Source of the DNA: Spirosoma taeanense
GTDB lineage: Bacteria > Bacteroidota > Bacteroidia > Cytophagales > Spirosomataceae
Assembly (NCBI RefSeq): GCF_013127955.1
Contig: NZ_CP053435.1
Location: 1,736,001 to 1,800,000 of the forward strand
Length of the DNA: 64,000 nt
Direction of reading: 5' to 3'
Shown piece by piece: positions 49,712 through 60,009 of this stretch (within the stretch, counting starts at the first letter, position 1; each line of letters starts with the position of its first letter). The notes under the pieces were generated by a model. It was not told where the DNA came from. It did no database searches and worked only from the letters and a program-made list of their open reading frames with translations. A program made the translations under genes and the position numbers.

Positions 49712-52549
49712 ATGAAACTGATTCTCTTATTTTTCTGCCTTTTTCTGACCACCTCTTTATTTGCCCAGCGTACCGGGGCGAAAGCGGAGATCGGGGGGAT
49801 GGTCGTCGATTCAGCCAGCGGCAAACCCCTGCCGCTGGCGTCTGTTTCGCTGATGAATGTCCGCGATTCAAGCTACATCATGGGGACGGTTACCGATGGC
49901 GATGGGCTGTTCCAGCTCCGTAGCGTAGCACCCGGAAACTATCGGCTGCTCGTTACGTTCCTGGGCTACCGGAACCGCTCCGGGTTAATAACCGTAGCGT
50001 CGGACGTACCCGCGATTAACGTGGGGATTCTACGGATGGTTGAGCAGAGTAATCAGCTTCAGGAAGTCGTTGTTCGGCAGGAAAGCCCACCCATTCGGGT
50101 AAAACAGGATACGCTGGAGTTCAACGCGGGGTCGTTTAAGACGCAGCCGAATGCCGCCGTGGAGGAGTTGCTCCGCAAACTGCCCGGTATGGAAGTGAGC
50201 CGCGACGGTACGATCAAAGCGCAGGGACAAACGGTAAACCGGGTGCTGGTGGATGGAAAGCCGTTCTTTGGCAATGACCCGAAGATGGCCACCCGCAATC
50301 TGCCCGCCGACATTGTTGATAAGGTGCAGCTGTACGATCAATCGTCGGACCAGTCGCAGTTTTCGGGTATTGACGATGGCAACCGGGAGCGAACCATCAA
50401 CATAACCCTCAAAGGGGATAAACGGAAAGGCTATTTTGGTCAGAATTCGCTGGGAGTGGGCACGGCCCGCGACGGGGAGGCCAATCGGTACCAGGGAAAA
50501 CTGAATCTGAATCGTTTCAACAACCGTGGCGACGGTGATGCGGCACACGGGCCGGGAACCCAGATCTCGCTAATTGGCCAGGCCAACAACCTCAACCAGC
50601 AAAATTTTACGCTGGGCGCCGGACCAGCACAAGGGCCCGTTTTTGTGGGAGGCCCGGAGGGTGGCGTGCCAACTGGTAGTCAGACACCCACCAATGTGAT
50701 CGAAGTGCGGGCGGGTGGTCTCAATTACCGCGACAAATGGGGCAGGCGGGCTGAAATCGCAGCCAGTTACTTTCTGAATCAGGCCATCACCACGACCGAC
50801 CAGCAAAGCCGACGCACGAGTATTTTACCCGGACGTTCGCTGACGATTGACCAGCAGAATTATTCGCAGCATCGGCAGTTGACGCATCGGTTCAACGTCC
50901 GGCTCGACTGGGTACTAGATTCGCTCACCAGTCTTCGACTAACCCCCAGTCTGTCGTGGCTAACTACGAATTTTACCAGCCAGCTATCCAGCCGCTCTAC
51001 GTTATCCGGTCTGGACGGACCCGGTCTGGATGGACCCGGTCTGAAAGGGCAAGCCAATCCATTGGTGAACACCGGCGAAACGGCCTACGGATCGACCGGT
51101 AATGGATTAATTGGTTACAATAACCTGTTGTTCATGCGCAAATTCCGACGCGAAGGCCGTACCCTCTCGTTCAACCTGAACACCATATTGGGTGATGGGG
51201 AAACGCAGGCATTTAACGGGTCAGTCAATACATTCTATGATTCTACCGGCACCAATCCCGTTTCGAACCGGCTGAATCAGCGAAACCAGCAAACCAGCTC
51301 CAACCAGCAAAACACGCTGACGGTGTCGTACACCGAACCCATCTCGTTCACGCAAAAACTGGAGCTGCGGTATGCCTATTCCACCAGCATCAATCAGGCC
51401 GACCGAGAGGTGGCCGACCGAACGGAAGCGACGGGGCTTTACGATCGGGTTAATGTTCCGCTCTCCAACCAGTTCCATAATCTATTCGCCTTTCACCGGG
51501 CGGGCGCTACGTTCCAGACCCAGCGACTCCGGGCCCGATTGGCCCTTGGGCTGGACCTTCAGCAGTCGCTACTACAACTCGATAATCGTTCAGCGGATAC
51601 CAGTCAGCGACGACAGTACGTCAATCTGTTGCCGAATGCCTTGTTCAGCTATACCTTTTCCGGCAATCGGAACCTGCGTCTGCAATACCGAACCCGCCTG
51701 ATGACGCCTTCCATAACCCAGCTACAGCCCGTAATCGACAACACCAATCCACTCAACGTCCGGGTTGGGAATCCGCAGCTCGCGCCCGAGTTCTACAATA
51801 CCCTGATGCTTATCTACAATGCCTCTAAAGACCAGGGCTCCCGCAGCTTTTCAGCCTTTGCCAGCCTGAATCAGAGCAATAACCGAATGGCTACGGCAAC
51901 GACCATCAGCCCGTCGGGCGTGCAGACAACGCAGCCTATCAACGCAGGTGGCTATTGGTCGGCCAACGGGTCGATGGCCATCGGGCGAACGCTGCAACCA
52001 TCGAACCTGGGGCTTACCTTCACCACCAACGTAAGTCTGAGTCGGGCCGTTAGTTTCATCAACGATCAGCGGAACCAGGCAAAAAATGCCAGCTTGGGGC
52101 AGGGCATTCGACTGCAATCGAATTTCAGCAATAGCCTGGAATATGGCCTCAGCGCTAACCTGATGTACCAGACGGCTGCGTATTCCTTACCGCTTCGGCC
52201 ATCCGATCCGAACCAGAAAACCGCCTTCTGGTCGCAATACGCTACCGCCGATTTATTCTGGAAGCTGCCCTGTCGGTTTGTACTCACCAGCGATTTAACC
52301 TACACCGCCACAACCGGTCGGGCAGCGGGCTATAACCAGCAGTTTGCGCTCTGGAACGTAGCCCTGGCGCGGCAGTTTTTCAAAGGCGATCAGGGGGAGT
52401 TGCGCGTACAGGTTTTCGACCTGCTGAACCAGAACCGTAGTCTGGTCCGTAACGCAACCGATACGTATGTCGAGGACGTACAGAGCCGCATACTCCGTCG
52501 GTATCTGCTCGTAAGCTTTGTGTATAATCTCCGCAAATTTGGGATATAG
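49712..52549 (+). CDS. Outer membrane beta-barrel protein (TonB-receptor-like)
   Basis: 945 aa from MKLILLFFCLFLTTSLFAQ (signal). A carboxypeptidase-like domain (VVDSASGKPLPLASVSLMNV), a plug-like region (AAVEELLRKLPGMEVSRDGTIKAQG ... NRVLVDGKPFFGNDPKMATRNLPADIV) and a large barrel of the OMP_b-brl_3 type. A tandem GLDGPG repeat occurs near residue 438. It pairs with GLPGLI. Its frame starts at 49655 in the longer form, overlapping the GLPGLI stop. Confidence 0.88.
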   Translation: MKLILLFFCLFLTTSLFAQRTGAKAEIGGMVVDSASGKPLPLASVSLMNVRDSSYIMGTVTDGDGLFQLRSVAPGNYRLLVTFLGYRNRSGLITVASDVPAINVGILRMVEQSNQLQEVVVRQESPPIRVKQDTLEFNAGSFKTQPNAAVEELLRKLPGMEVSRDGTIKAQGQTVNRVLVDGKPFFGNDPKMATRNLPADIVDKVQLYDQSSDQSQFSGIDDGNRERTINITLKGDKRKGYFGQNSLGVGTARDGEANRYQGKLNLNRFNNRGDGDAAHGPGTQISLIGQANNLNQQNFTLGAGPAQGPVFVGGPEGGVPTGSQTPTNVIEVRAGGLNYRDKWGRRAEIAASYFLNQAITTTDQQSRRTSILPGRSLTIDQQNYSQHRQLTHRFNVRLDWVLDSLTSLRLTPSLSWLTTNFTSQLSSRSTLSGLDGPGLDGPGLKGQANPLVNTGETAYGSTGNGLIGYNNLLFMRKFRREGRTLSFNLNTILGDGETQAFNGSVNTFYDSTGTNPVSNRLNQRNQQTSSNQQNTLTVSYTEPISFTQKLELRYAYSTSINQADREVADRTEATGLYDRVNVPLSNQFHNLFAFHRAGATFQTQRLRARLALGLDLQQSLLQLDNRSADTSQRRQYVNLLPNALFSYTFSGNRNLRLQYRTRLMTPSITQLQPVIDNTNPLNVRVGNPQLAPEFYNTLMLIYNASKDQGSRSFSAFASLNQSNNRMATATTISPSGVQTTQPINAGGYWSANGSMAIGRTLQPSNLGLTFTTNVSLSRAVSFINDQRNQAKNASLGQGIRLQSNFSNSLEYGLSANLMYQTAAYSLPLRPSDPNQKTAFWSQYATADLFWKLPCRFVLTSDLTYTATTGRAAGYNQQFALWNVALARQFFKGDQGELRVQVFDLLNQNRSLVRNATDTYVEDVQSRILRRYLLVSFVYNLRKFGI

Positions 52550-52648
52550 ATGAAGGGCCGATGCGACGTGACGACGGTTTTGTTTGGCGAACAAGCCTGT
52601 AGCCATTTCCAGATAGTATTCCGGCCTTTTCACCGCCGGAGTGGCTGT

Positions 52649-53635
52649 TTACTTAAATTTGCTGGCATCGAGCCGGAAAAAGCGAACAGCATTGTTGAAC
52701 AGAATATCCCGCTTTTGGTCGAACGACAAATAGTCGGCGTTTTCAATTACACTCAGCGAAGTTTCAAACAGCTTGGGCCAGATCATGAAATCGGTACCGT
52801 ACAGAATCCGTTTACCGAATCCGGCCTGGACCAGTCGTTTGAGATAAGCATGGATTTCGGCCTGGGGATAACTCCAGATAAAGCCCGCCAGATCGACATA
52901 GACATATGCATTAGCGCCCATCAGGGCAATCATCTCATCGATCATCGGATAACCCGCGTGCATGACCCATATCTTCAGCTTGGGGTGACGGGCTAAGACA
53001 TCTTCCAGTAAGAAAGGCCGTCCCAGCGAGGCTCTGTACTTCGCCTGACTGATGTTCGCCATGCCATTCCCGCCCGTACCCATATGAATACCTACCGGAA
53101 TATTCAGCTTTTCGGCGACGGCAAAATACGCATCCAGCGACGGGTCACTCGGCGATAGACCGCTATACTGCGGAGCCACTTCACCCATTACCTGGTAGAA
53201 GCCCGAAGACAGTGAATCACTAAAGGCTTTGACGCTCATATCGTTCGGGGAACTAACGCCAATGCCGGCAATGACCCGATCGGGCGCTTCTTTTTTCCAT
53301 TGGCGCAGGATCTGCGGATCGCCATAGGCGATAATGGTCATGTTCAGCCGACGCATGGTTTCCAGCACGGCGGTCTGCATCTCCTTATCGGACTTGGCGG
53401 GTTGTAAGGGATCAACACATTCGGTGTTGAGAAAAGCCCGCATCTGTTGATTGGGATCGCCACCGGGCATATCCCTCAGGAACCAGGGGCACATCTCAAT
53501 GGCAAAGCCGGGGTTAACCCGCATGGCGTGCACATGCACATCAATGATGGGTAGCGGTCGTCGCAGAGGAACCGTTTGGGCCAGCGAAAAGCCCGATAGA
53601 AGCAAACTAACCAGTAATGGGATAAGTGACTTCAT
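52649..53635 (-). CDS. Secreted amidohydrolase family protein
   Basis: 328 aa. Signal peptide (1-20), then IDVHVHAMR (HxH metal ligands), VGIHMGTGG, KIWVMHAGYPMIDEM and RILYGTDFMIWP (last Asp). This is the amidohydrolase-2 (TIM barrel) type. The substrate is unknown; lactonase or decarboxylase activity is possible. It stands alone, convergent to the barrel gene. Confidence 0.85.
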   Translation of the reverse strand: MKSLIPLLVSLLLSGFSLAQTVPLRRPLPIIDVHVHAMRVNPGFAIEMCPWFLRDMPGGDPNQQMRAFLNTECVDPLQPAKSDKEMQTAVLETMRRLNMTIIAYGDPQILRQWKKEAPDRVIAGIGVSSPNDMSVKAFSDSLSSGFYQVMGEVAPQYSGLSPSDPSLDAYFAVAEKLNIPVGIHMGTGGNGMANISQAKYRASLGRPFLLEDVLARHPKLKIWVMHAGYPMIDEMIALMGANAYVYVDLAGFIWSYPQAEIHAYLKRLVQAGFGKRILYGTDFMIWPKLFETSLSVIENADYLSFDQKRDILFNNAVRFFRLDASKFK

Positions 53636-53782
53636 AGGTATAAAGAAATTAAAGATATCTGGCAGCTATCCAGCGCTTAAAAGTACATTATGTATTTGTG
53701 ACGTAATGAACGTTTGAGCAAATTTCTTTACACGCCATACTCATCAGGCTGACCAACTGATTAAACTAACCAGGTATTTGCT

Positions 53783-54448
53783 TTAAGCGGAAATCAGGTG
53801 GCGATTATACCCCGCCCGGACCAGGGCCTCGTAAGCCGCCCAGACCTCATCCGGAATTGGCTGCGGAATTTGAAACCCTTTGTCGGGATAGTCTTTGATC
53901 CGTTGCAGATCGCCGACCATGATACTGATGACGTCGTCGGGGCTCAGGCCGGGATGGGAATATTTATTCAGATACTCTTCAAAGGAATCCTGGGGCGACG
54001 TAACGATCACTTGCTTTTCGGGCCACACCTGGCGGAACGTAGCGAAACTCCGGCGTTCCATGTAAGGCTTTTGCACTACGATGAACGTCTCCAGTTCCGG
54101 CTGGCGTTCGGCCAGAAGCTGGCGGGTAAACAAAACGTTTTCACCGGTATTGCTCGACTGATTCTCAATCAGGATACACTCGGCCGGAACGCCCATTTCC
54201 AGGGCTATACGGGCAAACAGCTCGGCTTCGGGTTCGCTCCACATGGACCGGGTAATGACGCCCAAACCACCGGAGAAGATCAACAGGGGAGCCCAACCCT
54301 CCAGAAACAGTTCGGCTCCTCGCTGAGCCACCCGCACATCGTGGCTGCAGAGGACCAGGATCGCATCTGCTGGTCGGAGCGTATGATTGAGGTGATGATA
54401 ATTCCAGAGCGTTAATGCTAAGTCGTAGATAGGCTTGTTCATAGGCAC
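53783..54448 (-). CDS. YdcF/DUF218 family protein
   Basis: 221 aa. It has ADAILVLCSHDVRVAQRGAEL, PLLIFSGGLG, ILIENQSSNTGENVLFT and VVQKPYMERRSFATF, the ElyC/SanA/YdcF signature positions. There is no membrane segment, so this is a cytosolic YdcF-like form. The activity is unknown; binding of a nucleotide cofactor has been reported for a relative. Confidence 0.87.
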   Translation of the reverse strand: MPMNKPIYDLALTLWNYHHLNHTLRPADAILVLCSHDVRVAQRGAELFLEGWAPLLIFSGGLGVITRSMWSEPEAELFARIALEMGVPAECILIENQSSNTGENVLFTRQLLAERQPELETFIVVQKPYMERRSFATFRQVWPEKQVIVTSPQDSFEEYLNKYSHPGLSPDDVISIMVGDLQRIKDYPDKGFQIPQPIPDEVWAAYEALVRAGYNRHLISA

Positions 54449-54807
54449 TTAAGTCACATTGTCATTAAAAGCGCAAAACTACGAAGGGGCGCCAGTTAAA
54501 ACAGAGACTTTAACCGGGTTAACTCTTGAATACGTTCTGCGCTTACGTATCAATCAATACCAGCCGGTCGGGCTGAATCAGGTGGGAAATTTTGCCTCAG
54601 CAGCAGCCGGGCACTGGTTAGAAAAAATAAACCAGCACTTTTTATGGAACACGGGAGTTTATACTTAGATGCCATACCACCCACTGTTTGCAATTCAATC
54701 TAAACGAATGCTGTTCGTTGGGGTAGGTGTGGTTGCATGTTCACCCGTCTTTACGGACGAACGCAGCATTTTTTACGTTAGCATTAAATAAATTTCTCTT
54801 ACCCAAC
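54449..54807. other. Gap between divergent YdcF-like and sugar dehydrogenase genes
   Basis: About 360 bases. I see no gene with support; an open frame at 54459-54668 has no family features and shows no ribosome site. No exact TAnnTTTG box was found. Confidence 0.35.
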
Positions 54808-56073
54808 ATGCAAAAAGACACTTTACGCACGACCAGCAGCGTGCTGACACTTCTGGCCGGCCTTTCAATCGCCCTGGGCGCCTGTGGTCAGAATACGGCG
54901 AACAACACCAACGTAGCCGTTCAGGCCAGCAACAGCAGTACCCTGCCTCCGGTTGAAACCAAAGACCCTAACTCTCCCAACTATACCCCCGCTTTTGCGG
55001 GCCAGACCCGAATTGGGGGCGTAAAAACCACCACTCTATACGAGGGCAAGGTGCTGACGGAAGCACTTGAAAGTCCATGGGGTATTACCAGCCTACCCGA
55101 CGGGCGGCTGCTCGTTACCGAGAAACAGGGGACGATGCGTATCGTTACCCCTGCCGGTCAGGTAAGCGAGCCGATCACGGGCCTTCCGAAAGTGAATTCG
55201 GCGGGACAGGGCGGCCTGCTGGGCGTACGGGTTGATCCGGAATTTACAACCAACCGAATGATCTATTGGGTATTTTCCGAACCGCGTCCCGATGGTAATC
55301 TGACGGCGGTGGCCAAAGGCAAACTGGCGGCCAATGAGAAAACGATTGAGAACGCATCCGTTATTTACCGGGCTACTCCGGCTTACAAGGGTACGCTGCA
55401 CTATGGGGGGCGGATTCTGATCGCTAACGACGGCAATCTGATTATCAGCACCGGCGAACGTTCCGACCTGGTCACCCGGCCACAGGCTCAGTCGGTTAAT
55501 TCAGGACTGGGGAAAGTGATCCGGATTACCAAAGAAGGCAAGCCTGCCCCCGGCAACCCACTGGCGGGACAGGCCGGAGCCCGGCCCGAGCTGTATTCCT
55601 ATGGCCATCGGAACGTACAGGGACTGGCTTTCCACCCTGTTACGGGCGATGTGTGGGAGGGCGAATTTGGCCCCAGAGGTGGTGATGAAATCAACCGAAT
55701 CCAGCCCGGCAAAAACTATGGCTGGCCCACCATTACGTACGGAATCGAATACAGTGGCGAAAAAGTGGGGGCCGGTATCCAGCAAAAAGAAGGGCTTGAG
55801 CAACCGGTCTACTACTGGGACCCGTCTGTGTCGCCCAGCGGCATGACCTTCTACAGCAGTGATGCCATTCCTGAATGGAAAAATAATCTGTTCGTTGGAG
55901 CGCTGAGCGGCATGCACATTGCCCGGCTGGTGATTGAGAATAATAAAGTAGTAGGCGAAGAACGGTTACTGGCTGATGAGCTTCAGCGGTTTCGGGACGT
56001 AACGCAGGGTAACGACGGGGCTTTGTACGCCATCACGGATCAGGGGCGGCTGTACCGAATCTTTAAAAAGTAA
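54808..56073 (+). CDS. PQQ-dependent sugar dehydrogenase lipoprotein (soluble-GDH-like)
   Basis: 421 aa from MQKDTLRTTSSVLTLL; the frame to 54727 lacks a signal. LSIALGAC is a lipobox. A Ser/Thr/Asn linker precedes the GSDH propeller: LESPWGITSLPDGRLLVTEK, GGLLGVRVDPEF, then the family signature SYGHRNVQGLAFHPVTGDVWEGEFG ... PRGGDEINRIQPGKNYGWP. It oxidises aldoses using PQQ and calcium at the cell envelope. Confidence 0.93.
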   Translation: MQKDTLRTTSSVLTLLAGLSIALGACGQNTANNTNVAVQASNSSTLPPVETKDPNSPNYTPAFAGQTRIGGVKTTTLYEGKVLTEALESPWGITSLPDGRLLVTEKQGTMRIVTPAGQVSEPITGLPKVNSAGQGGLLGVRVDPEFTTNRMIYWVFSEPRPDGNLTAVAKGKLAANEKTIENASVIYRATPAYKGTLHYGGRILIANDGNLIISTGERSDLVTRPQAQSVNSGLGKVIRITKEGKPAPGNPLAGQAGARPELYSYGHRNVQGLAFHPVTGDVWEGEFGPRGGDEINRIQPGKNYGWPTITYGIEYSGEKVGAGIQQKEGLEQPVYYWDPSVSPSGMTFYSSDAIPEWKNNLFVGALSGMHIARLVIENNKVVGEERLLADELQRFRDVTQGNDGALYAITDQGRLYRIFKK

Positions 56074-56269
56074 TATCGACGCCTTGCATCACCCGGCCGT
56101 CGGTAAATCCTGTGCGGTCGGGTGGTTCAATACGCCACCAGGCTACTGATGGGTTGGGCCCGAGGTGAGCCTTGATTCACGGATCAGCTGACTAACTCTT
56201 CTGGCGCTTACTTGAATCAGACCTGGGGTAACCAATCCCCGATCTAAGTCCTGCTCTAACACCCTGCCT

Positions 56270-57820
56270 GTGTTTCGATTCATTCCGAATGTTCTGCTGA
56301 AACAACTCTATACCCGCAACAGTCTGCGGAACACTGCCGACGGCTTTTACTTTTCGCTCAAAAATCGCCTGTCCGATGCCCGGTTTACGGGACTGCAGCG
56401 CGCCCGGATTGATGGGCACGACTATCCGGCGGCTGCTTTTACGCTTGAAGTAGATGGGGGCGAGGTTGTATCCGTTCGCGACATTTCGGCGCAGAGTCCG
56501 CTGGCGTTTCCGTTACGTCGGTCCGTGCGGGTGCGGGCTCAGGCTCAGCCGCTGGCTCCCGGCAGGCATACGATTGAGATTACCCTCTATACCCAGCCCT
56601 TTGGAACCATAACGCTGACGGTGGAGGATGAACTGCAACCCGATGAGCCGCCCCAGTCGTCGCCAAACAGCATTCCGCGCGACAGCGTTAACGATTACTC
56701 CACCGATGCCGTAGCGAAGCGCCGTCAGTTTTTAGCCGGGTTTTCGCAAACGAATCCGCATCACCTAAGCCAGTATTCGTTCGATCCGGCCACCGTTCGC
56801 GGGAATTGCGAAAACTTCGTGGGCGTCGCGCAGGTGCCCATTGGACTAGCGGGTCCGTTACGTGTCAACGGCGAACACGCCCAGGGCGAGTTTCTGATTC
56901 CGATGGCCACCACCGAGGGTACGCTCGTTGCGAGCTATAACCGGGGAATGAAACTTATTAACCTGAGCGGAGGGGTGCTCTGCACCGTTCAGGACGACGC
57001 CATGCAGCGCGCACCGGTCTTTCAGTTTGCCGATGCCCGACAGGCCCGCAATTTTGTCGGCTGGGTAGAAACGCATCAGCGCGAACTGGCTGCTGAGGCC
57101 GAGATAACTTCGCGCTTCGCCCGGCTCCGCTACGTCGATACGTACCTGAACGGCAGGCTGGCGTTCCTGCGCTTTGGCTACGCGACGGGCGATGCCGCCG
57201 GTCAGAATATGGTGAGCAAAGCCACGCTGGCGGCCTGCAATTACATCCTGCAGGAATACCCCGGCATTGAACACTTCTTTCTGGAATCGAATCTGGCCAC
57301 CGACAAGAAGCCTTCGCAGGTGAACGTGCTGCGAACGCGCGGCAAACGCGTGACGGCCGAGGTGCGCATTCCCCGCGAACTGCTCATCCGTGAATTACAG
57401 GTCGAGCCCGAGCAACTGGCGCGTCACGCTCGTATCGGCGACGTAGGTGCCCGGCTGGCCGGAACGAATAACAATGGGCTGCACTCGGTCAATGGACTGG
57501 CCGCGCTGTTCATTGCGACGGGGCAGGATGTAGCCTGTCTGTCCGAATCGTCGGCGGCTATCACGTATCAGGAAATCACGTCCGAGGGCGATCTGTACGG
57601 GTCTGTTACGCTACCCTCGCTTATTGTCGGGACGGTGGGCGGGGGAACGGGACTGCCTACCCAGCGCGAATGTCTGGAACTGATGGGCTGCGCCGGAGCC
57701 GGACAGGTCAACAAGCTGGCCGAGATTATGGCCGGCGTTGTGGCGGCTGGTGAGTTATCACTGGCAGCCGCTATCTCTTCGCTCGACTGGGTATCGAGTC
57801 ACGACGCCACGCGCTCTTAA
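56270..57820 (+). CDS. Hydroxymethylglutaryl-CoA reductase with N-terminal extra domain
   Basis: 516 aa. Residues about 135-516 form a class I-type HMG-CoA reductase: ENFVGVAQVPIGLAGPLRVNG, IPMATTEGTLVASYNRGMK (catalytic Glu), FFLESNLATDKKPSQVNVLRTRGKRV (Lys), GTNNNGLHSVNG and TVGGGTGLPTQRE. It reduces HMG-CoA to mevalonate for isoprenoids. Residues 1-125 are an added beta-rich domain (KQLYTRNSLRNTADGFYFSL, LAPGRHTIEI) of unknown role, possibly ligand binding. No other mevalonate genes are in the window. Confidence 0.9.
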   Translation: MFRFIPNVLLKQLYTRNSLRNTADGFYFSLKNRLSDARFTGLQRARIDGHDYPAAAFTLEVDGGEVVSVRDISAQSPLAFPLRRSVRVRAQAQPLAPGRHTIEITLYTQPFGTITLTVEDELQPDEPPQSSPNSIPRDSVNDYSTDAVAKRRQFLAGFSQTNPHHLSQYSFDPATVRGNCENFVGVAQVPIGLAGPLRVNGEHAQGEFLIPMATTEGTLVASYNRGMKLINLSGGVLCTVQDDAMQRAPVFQFADARQARNFVGWVETHQRELAAEAEITSRFARLRYVDTYLNGRLAFLRFGYATGDAAGQNMVSKATLAACNYILQEYPGIEHFFLESNLATDKKPSQVNVLRTRGKRVTAEVRIPRELLIRELQVEPEQLARHARIGDVGARLAGTNNNGLHSVNGLAALFIATGQDVACLSESSAAITYQEITSEGDLYGSVTLPSLIVGTVGGGTGLPTQRECLELMGCAGAGQVNKLAEIMAGVVAAGELSLAAAISSLDWVSSHDATRS

Positions 57821-57829
57821 CGCCCCGCA

Positions 57830-59959
57830 TCACTTCGTCATCTGCGTAAACGTAACGGCACCAACCGTGTTGGGTTTACCCGGCACCGGAGCAGAAATCG
57901 TCCCCTGAATCGACCCGTTCGCCTGTCGGGTTACGCGAATCGCTCGGAAGCTGTACTGCCCGTTTTCGTAGGCAAACGTTTCGCCATCGTCGTCATAGAG
58001 CTGGTAAACTCCCGGTTTATTGCCGTAGTAGCGCACTTCGACAGGCACTGTTTCGCCAGCTTTAGGCGCGTGGAGTCGGGAGGGCATCATGGGGATAATC
58101 CCGCCATCTTTTACGTAAACCGGGATACGGTTCAGACCGGGTGAGGCCGTGATCTGCTGGCCGTTTCCAACCAGTTCGCCCGTGTAAAAGTCGTACCAGT
58201 TACCTTTGGGCAGGGTAACCGTTCGCCTGGTTTGTCCGGCAAAGAGGGGCGCTACGAGCAGAAACTCACCGGCCATATATTGATCTTTGATCTCTTTCCG
58301 GACAGCTTCGGCATAGGGATTTTTCTCCAGACTGGTCGTAACCAGCTCATTTTTTACTTCAGACGTAAAGCCTTCTTCCAGATTCATGGCCCGGAACGGG
58401 GGCGTACCGTCGAAGTGGTATCTGGCGAATTCGCTGTACCAGTACGGCATCATCTGCATTCGCAGTAGAGCCATGTCCTGCACCGGTTTGCTCACGTCGG
58501 CAAACGACCAGGGTTTGGTGCCGCTATCCCAGGCATTGATCATCGCCATCGGTGAGAAAACCACCGTCTGAATCCGGCGCAACCACTCTTCGCTCGTCTC
58601 GGACGAACGGACTTCGGGGGTCCACAGAACCCCGGCAAAACTGCTGTTGATGAGCGCGGTAATGAAATCCTGGTGTTTGTAGTAATCGTTGTAAATGACG
58701 TAGGGAAACGACGTGCCGCCTGCATTCGATGCCCGAACCAGTCCGAAAGTGCGGCTATTTCTCGACCGGTACAGATCGGTGCTGTAGCGCTGAACCAGCA
58801 GGCCATAGGTCTGCCGCATCTGCTCGGCCGCGTGACCCGATGGAAACGTAGCGACATCGGGCCAGAGCCACGAATCATAGCCGTCAACCTCGTCGATCTT
58901 GTAGCCGCTGACGCCCAGGTTTACGCCATCTTTCGCGAGCTGCCCGAAAAGAATTGTTTGAGCCTGGGGTAGCGAGAGGTCCGGCACCTGGCCAGTCCAG
59001 ACGGTATGTGAAGCTGTATAAGGTTGAATAGACTTGAAAATTGAGGCCGATGGAGCCACGTACGGGTTAATCCAGAGATTCGTCCGGATGCCTTTGCGGA
59101 GCAGATTTCCGACAAAACCGGCGGGGTCGGGAAAACGAGTTTTGTCCCACTCAAAGGTGCAGGGATACGATTTGCTCTGCCAGCCGGGTTCCAGCCCCAC
59201 TACGTCGAGCGGAAAACCCTGCTGCTCAAACTGCGCGGCTTCGGCCTCGACCTGTTCGGCATTGTAGAGCTTCTGCACGCGCTGCACAAACCCCAGCCCC
59301 CAGCGCGGGGGCAGACAGCCGCCCCCGTTGAACAGATTATACCGCCGGACGACATCCAGCGGTTTCGGCCCGCCGAACACGTAAATCTCTACGCCCGCTG
59401 CCGGAACCAGTATCTCTACCGCATCGGAATAGGGACGGCTCGTCCAGGCCTTATCAGTATTGCGATCTCTGGATTTAGGCGGGTCGGGACTGTCTTTGCG
59501 AGCGGCCGTACCGGCATAAACGGTCAGGTAACGAGCCGAATTGATAAAGACACCATAGCCATCCGACGAAACGTAAAACGGCGTCGGCGCGTGCGTACGG
59601 CCGTTGTCGGAGCCACCGTAATGATCGACGTGCAGGTTCAGAATCCGCCCGCGCTGGTGAACCGTCTGGAAGTTTAACCCAAAGCCATACAGTTGTTCAG
59701 TCCGGTTGAGCGGAAAGCGCAGATATGTCTTACCATCCACCAGTCGGGCTGTAATCGCGGGTTGCGGCAGCGGGAAGGGTGTCGGGCCGAGTTTCGCCAA
59801 GGCTGATGTGCTGGGCTTGGCACCGGCCGCTGTCAGCAGATTATACGCTTCCGGCTTGCCCACGACGGCTTTCCAGACGCCGGGTTGCACGGGTGTCCAG
59901 ACCAGGGCCTGTGCCCTGACCAACTGGAAGGAAAAAAGAAAGAGAATAAGCGTTCTCAA
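57830..59959 (-). CDS. Glycoside hydrolase family 31 protein, secreted
   Basis: 709 aa. Signal peptide (1-16). N-terminal beta-sandwich with LYGFGLNFQTVHQRG, then the TIM barrel: PLDVVGLEPGWQS, IRTNLWINPYVAPS, GVSGYKIDEVDGYD (nucleophile Asp in KIDEVD) and a later acid/base region, followed by FRAMNLEEGFTSE and a DUF5110-like C-terminal domain (YYGNKPGVYQLYDDDGETFAYENG). GH31 enzymes cleave alpha-glucosides or alpha-xylosides. It is near sugar dehydrogenases on the same strand. Confidence 0.9.
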   Translation of the reverse strand: MRTLILFLFSFQLVRAQALVWTPVQPGVWKAVVGKPEAYNLLTAAGAKPSTSALAKLGPTPFPLPQPAITARLVDGKTYLRFPLNRTEQLYGFGLNFQTVHQRGRILNLHVDHYGGSDNGRTHAPTPFYVSSDGYGVFINSARYLTVYAGTAARKDSPDPPKSRDRNTDKAWTSRPYSDAVEILVPAAGVEIYVFGGPKPLDVVRRYNLFNGGGCLPPRWGLGFVQRVQKLYNAEQVEAEAAQFEQQGFPLDVVGLEPGWQSKSYPCTFEWDKTRFPDPAGFVGNLLRKGIRTNLWINPYVAPSASIFKSIQPYTASHTVWTGQVPDLSLPQAQTILFGQLAKDGVNLGVSGYKIDEVDGYDSWLWPDVATFPSGHAAEQMRQTYGLLVQRYSTDLYRSRNSRTFGLVRASNAGGTSFPYVIYNDYYKHQDFITALINSSFAGVLWTPEVRSSETSEEWLRRIQTVVFSPMAMINAWDSGTKPWSFADVSKPVQDMALLRMQMMPYWYSEFARYHFDGTPPFRAMNLEEGFTSEVKNELVTTSLEKNPYAEAVRKEIKDQYMAGEFLLVAPLFAGQTRRTVTLPKGNWYDFYTGELVGNGQQITASPGLNRIPVYVKDGGIIPMMPSRLHAPKAGETVPVEVRYYGNKPGVYQLYDDDGETFAYENGQYSFRAIRVTRQANGSIQGTISAPVPGKPNTVGAVTFTQMTK

Positions 59960-60009
59960 AACCGGAATTGCGAACCGTGAACGAAGAAACCAGGCAGAAT
60001 CAACCCGTT

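Noticed and set aside
54459-54668. Small 69-aa open frame
   Set aside because: No ribosome-binding site, no recognisable motif, and it overlaps the promoter region of the minus-strand YdcF-like gene.
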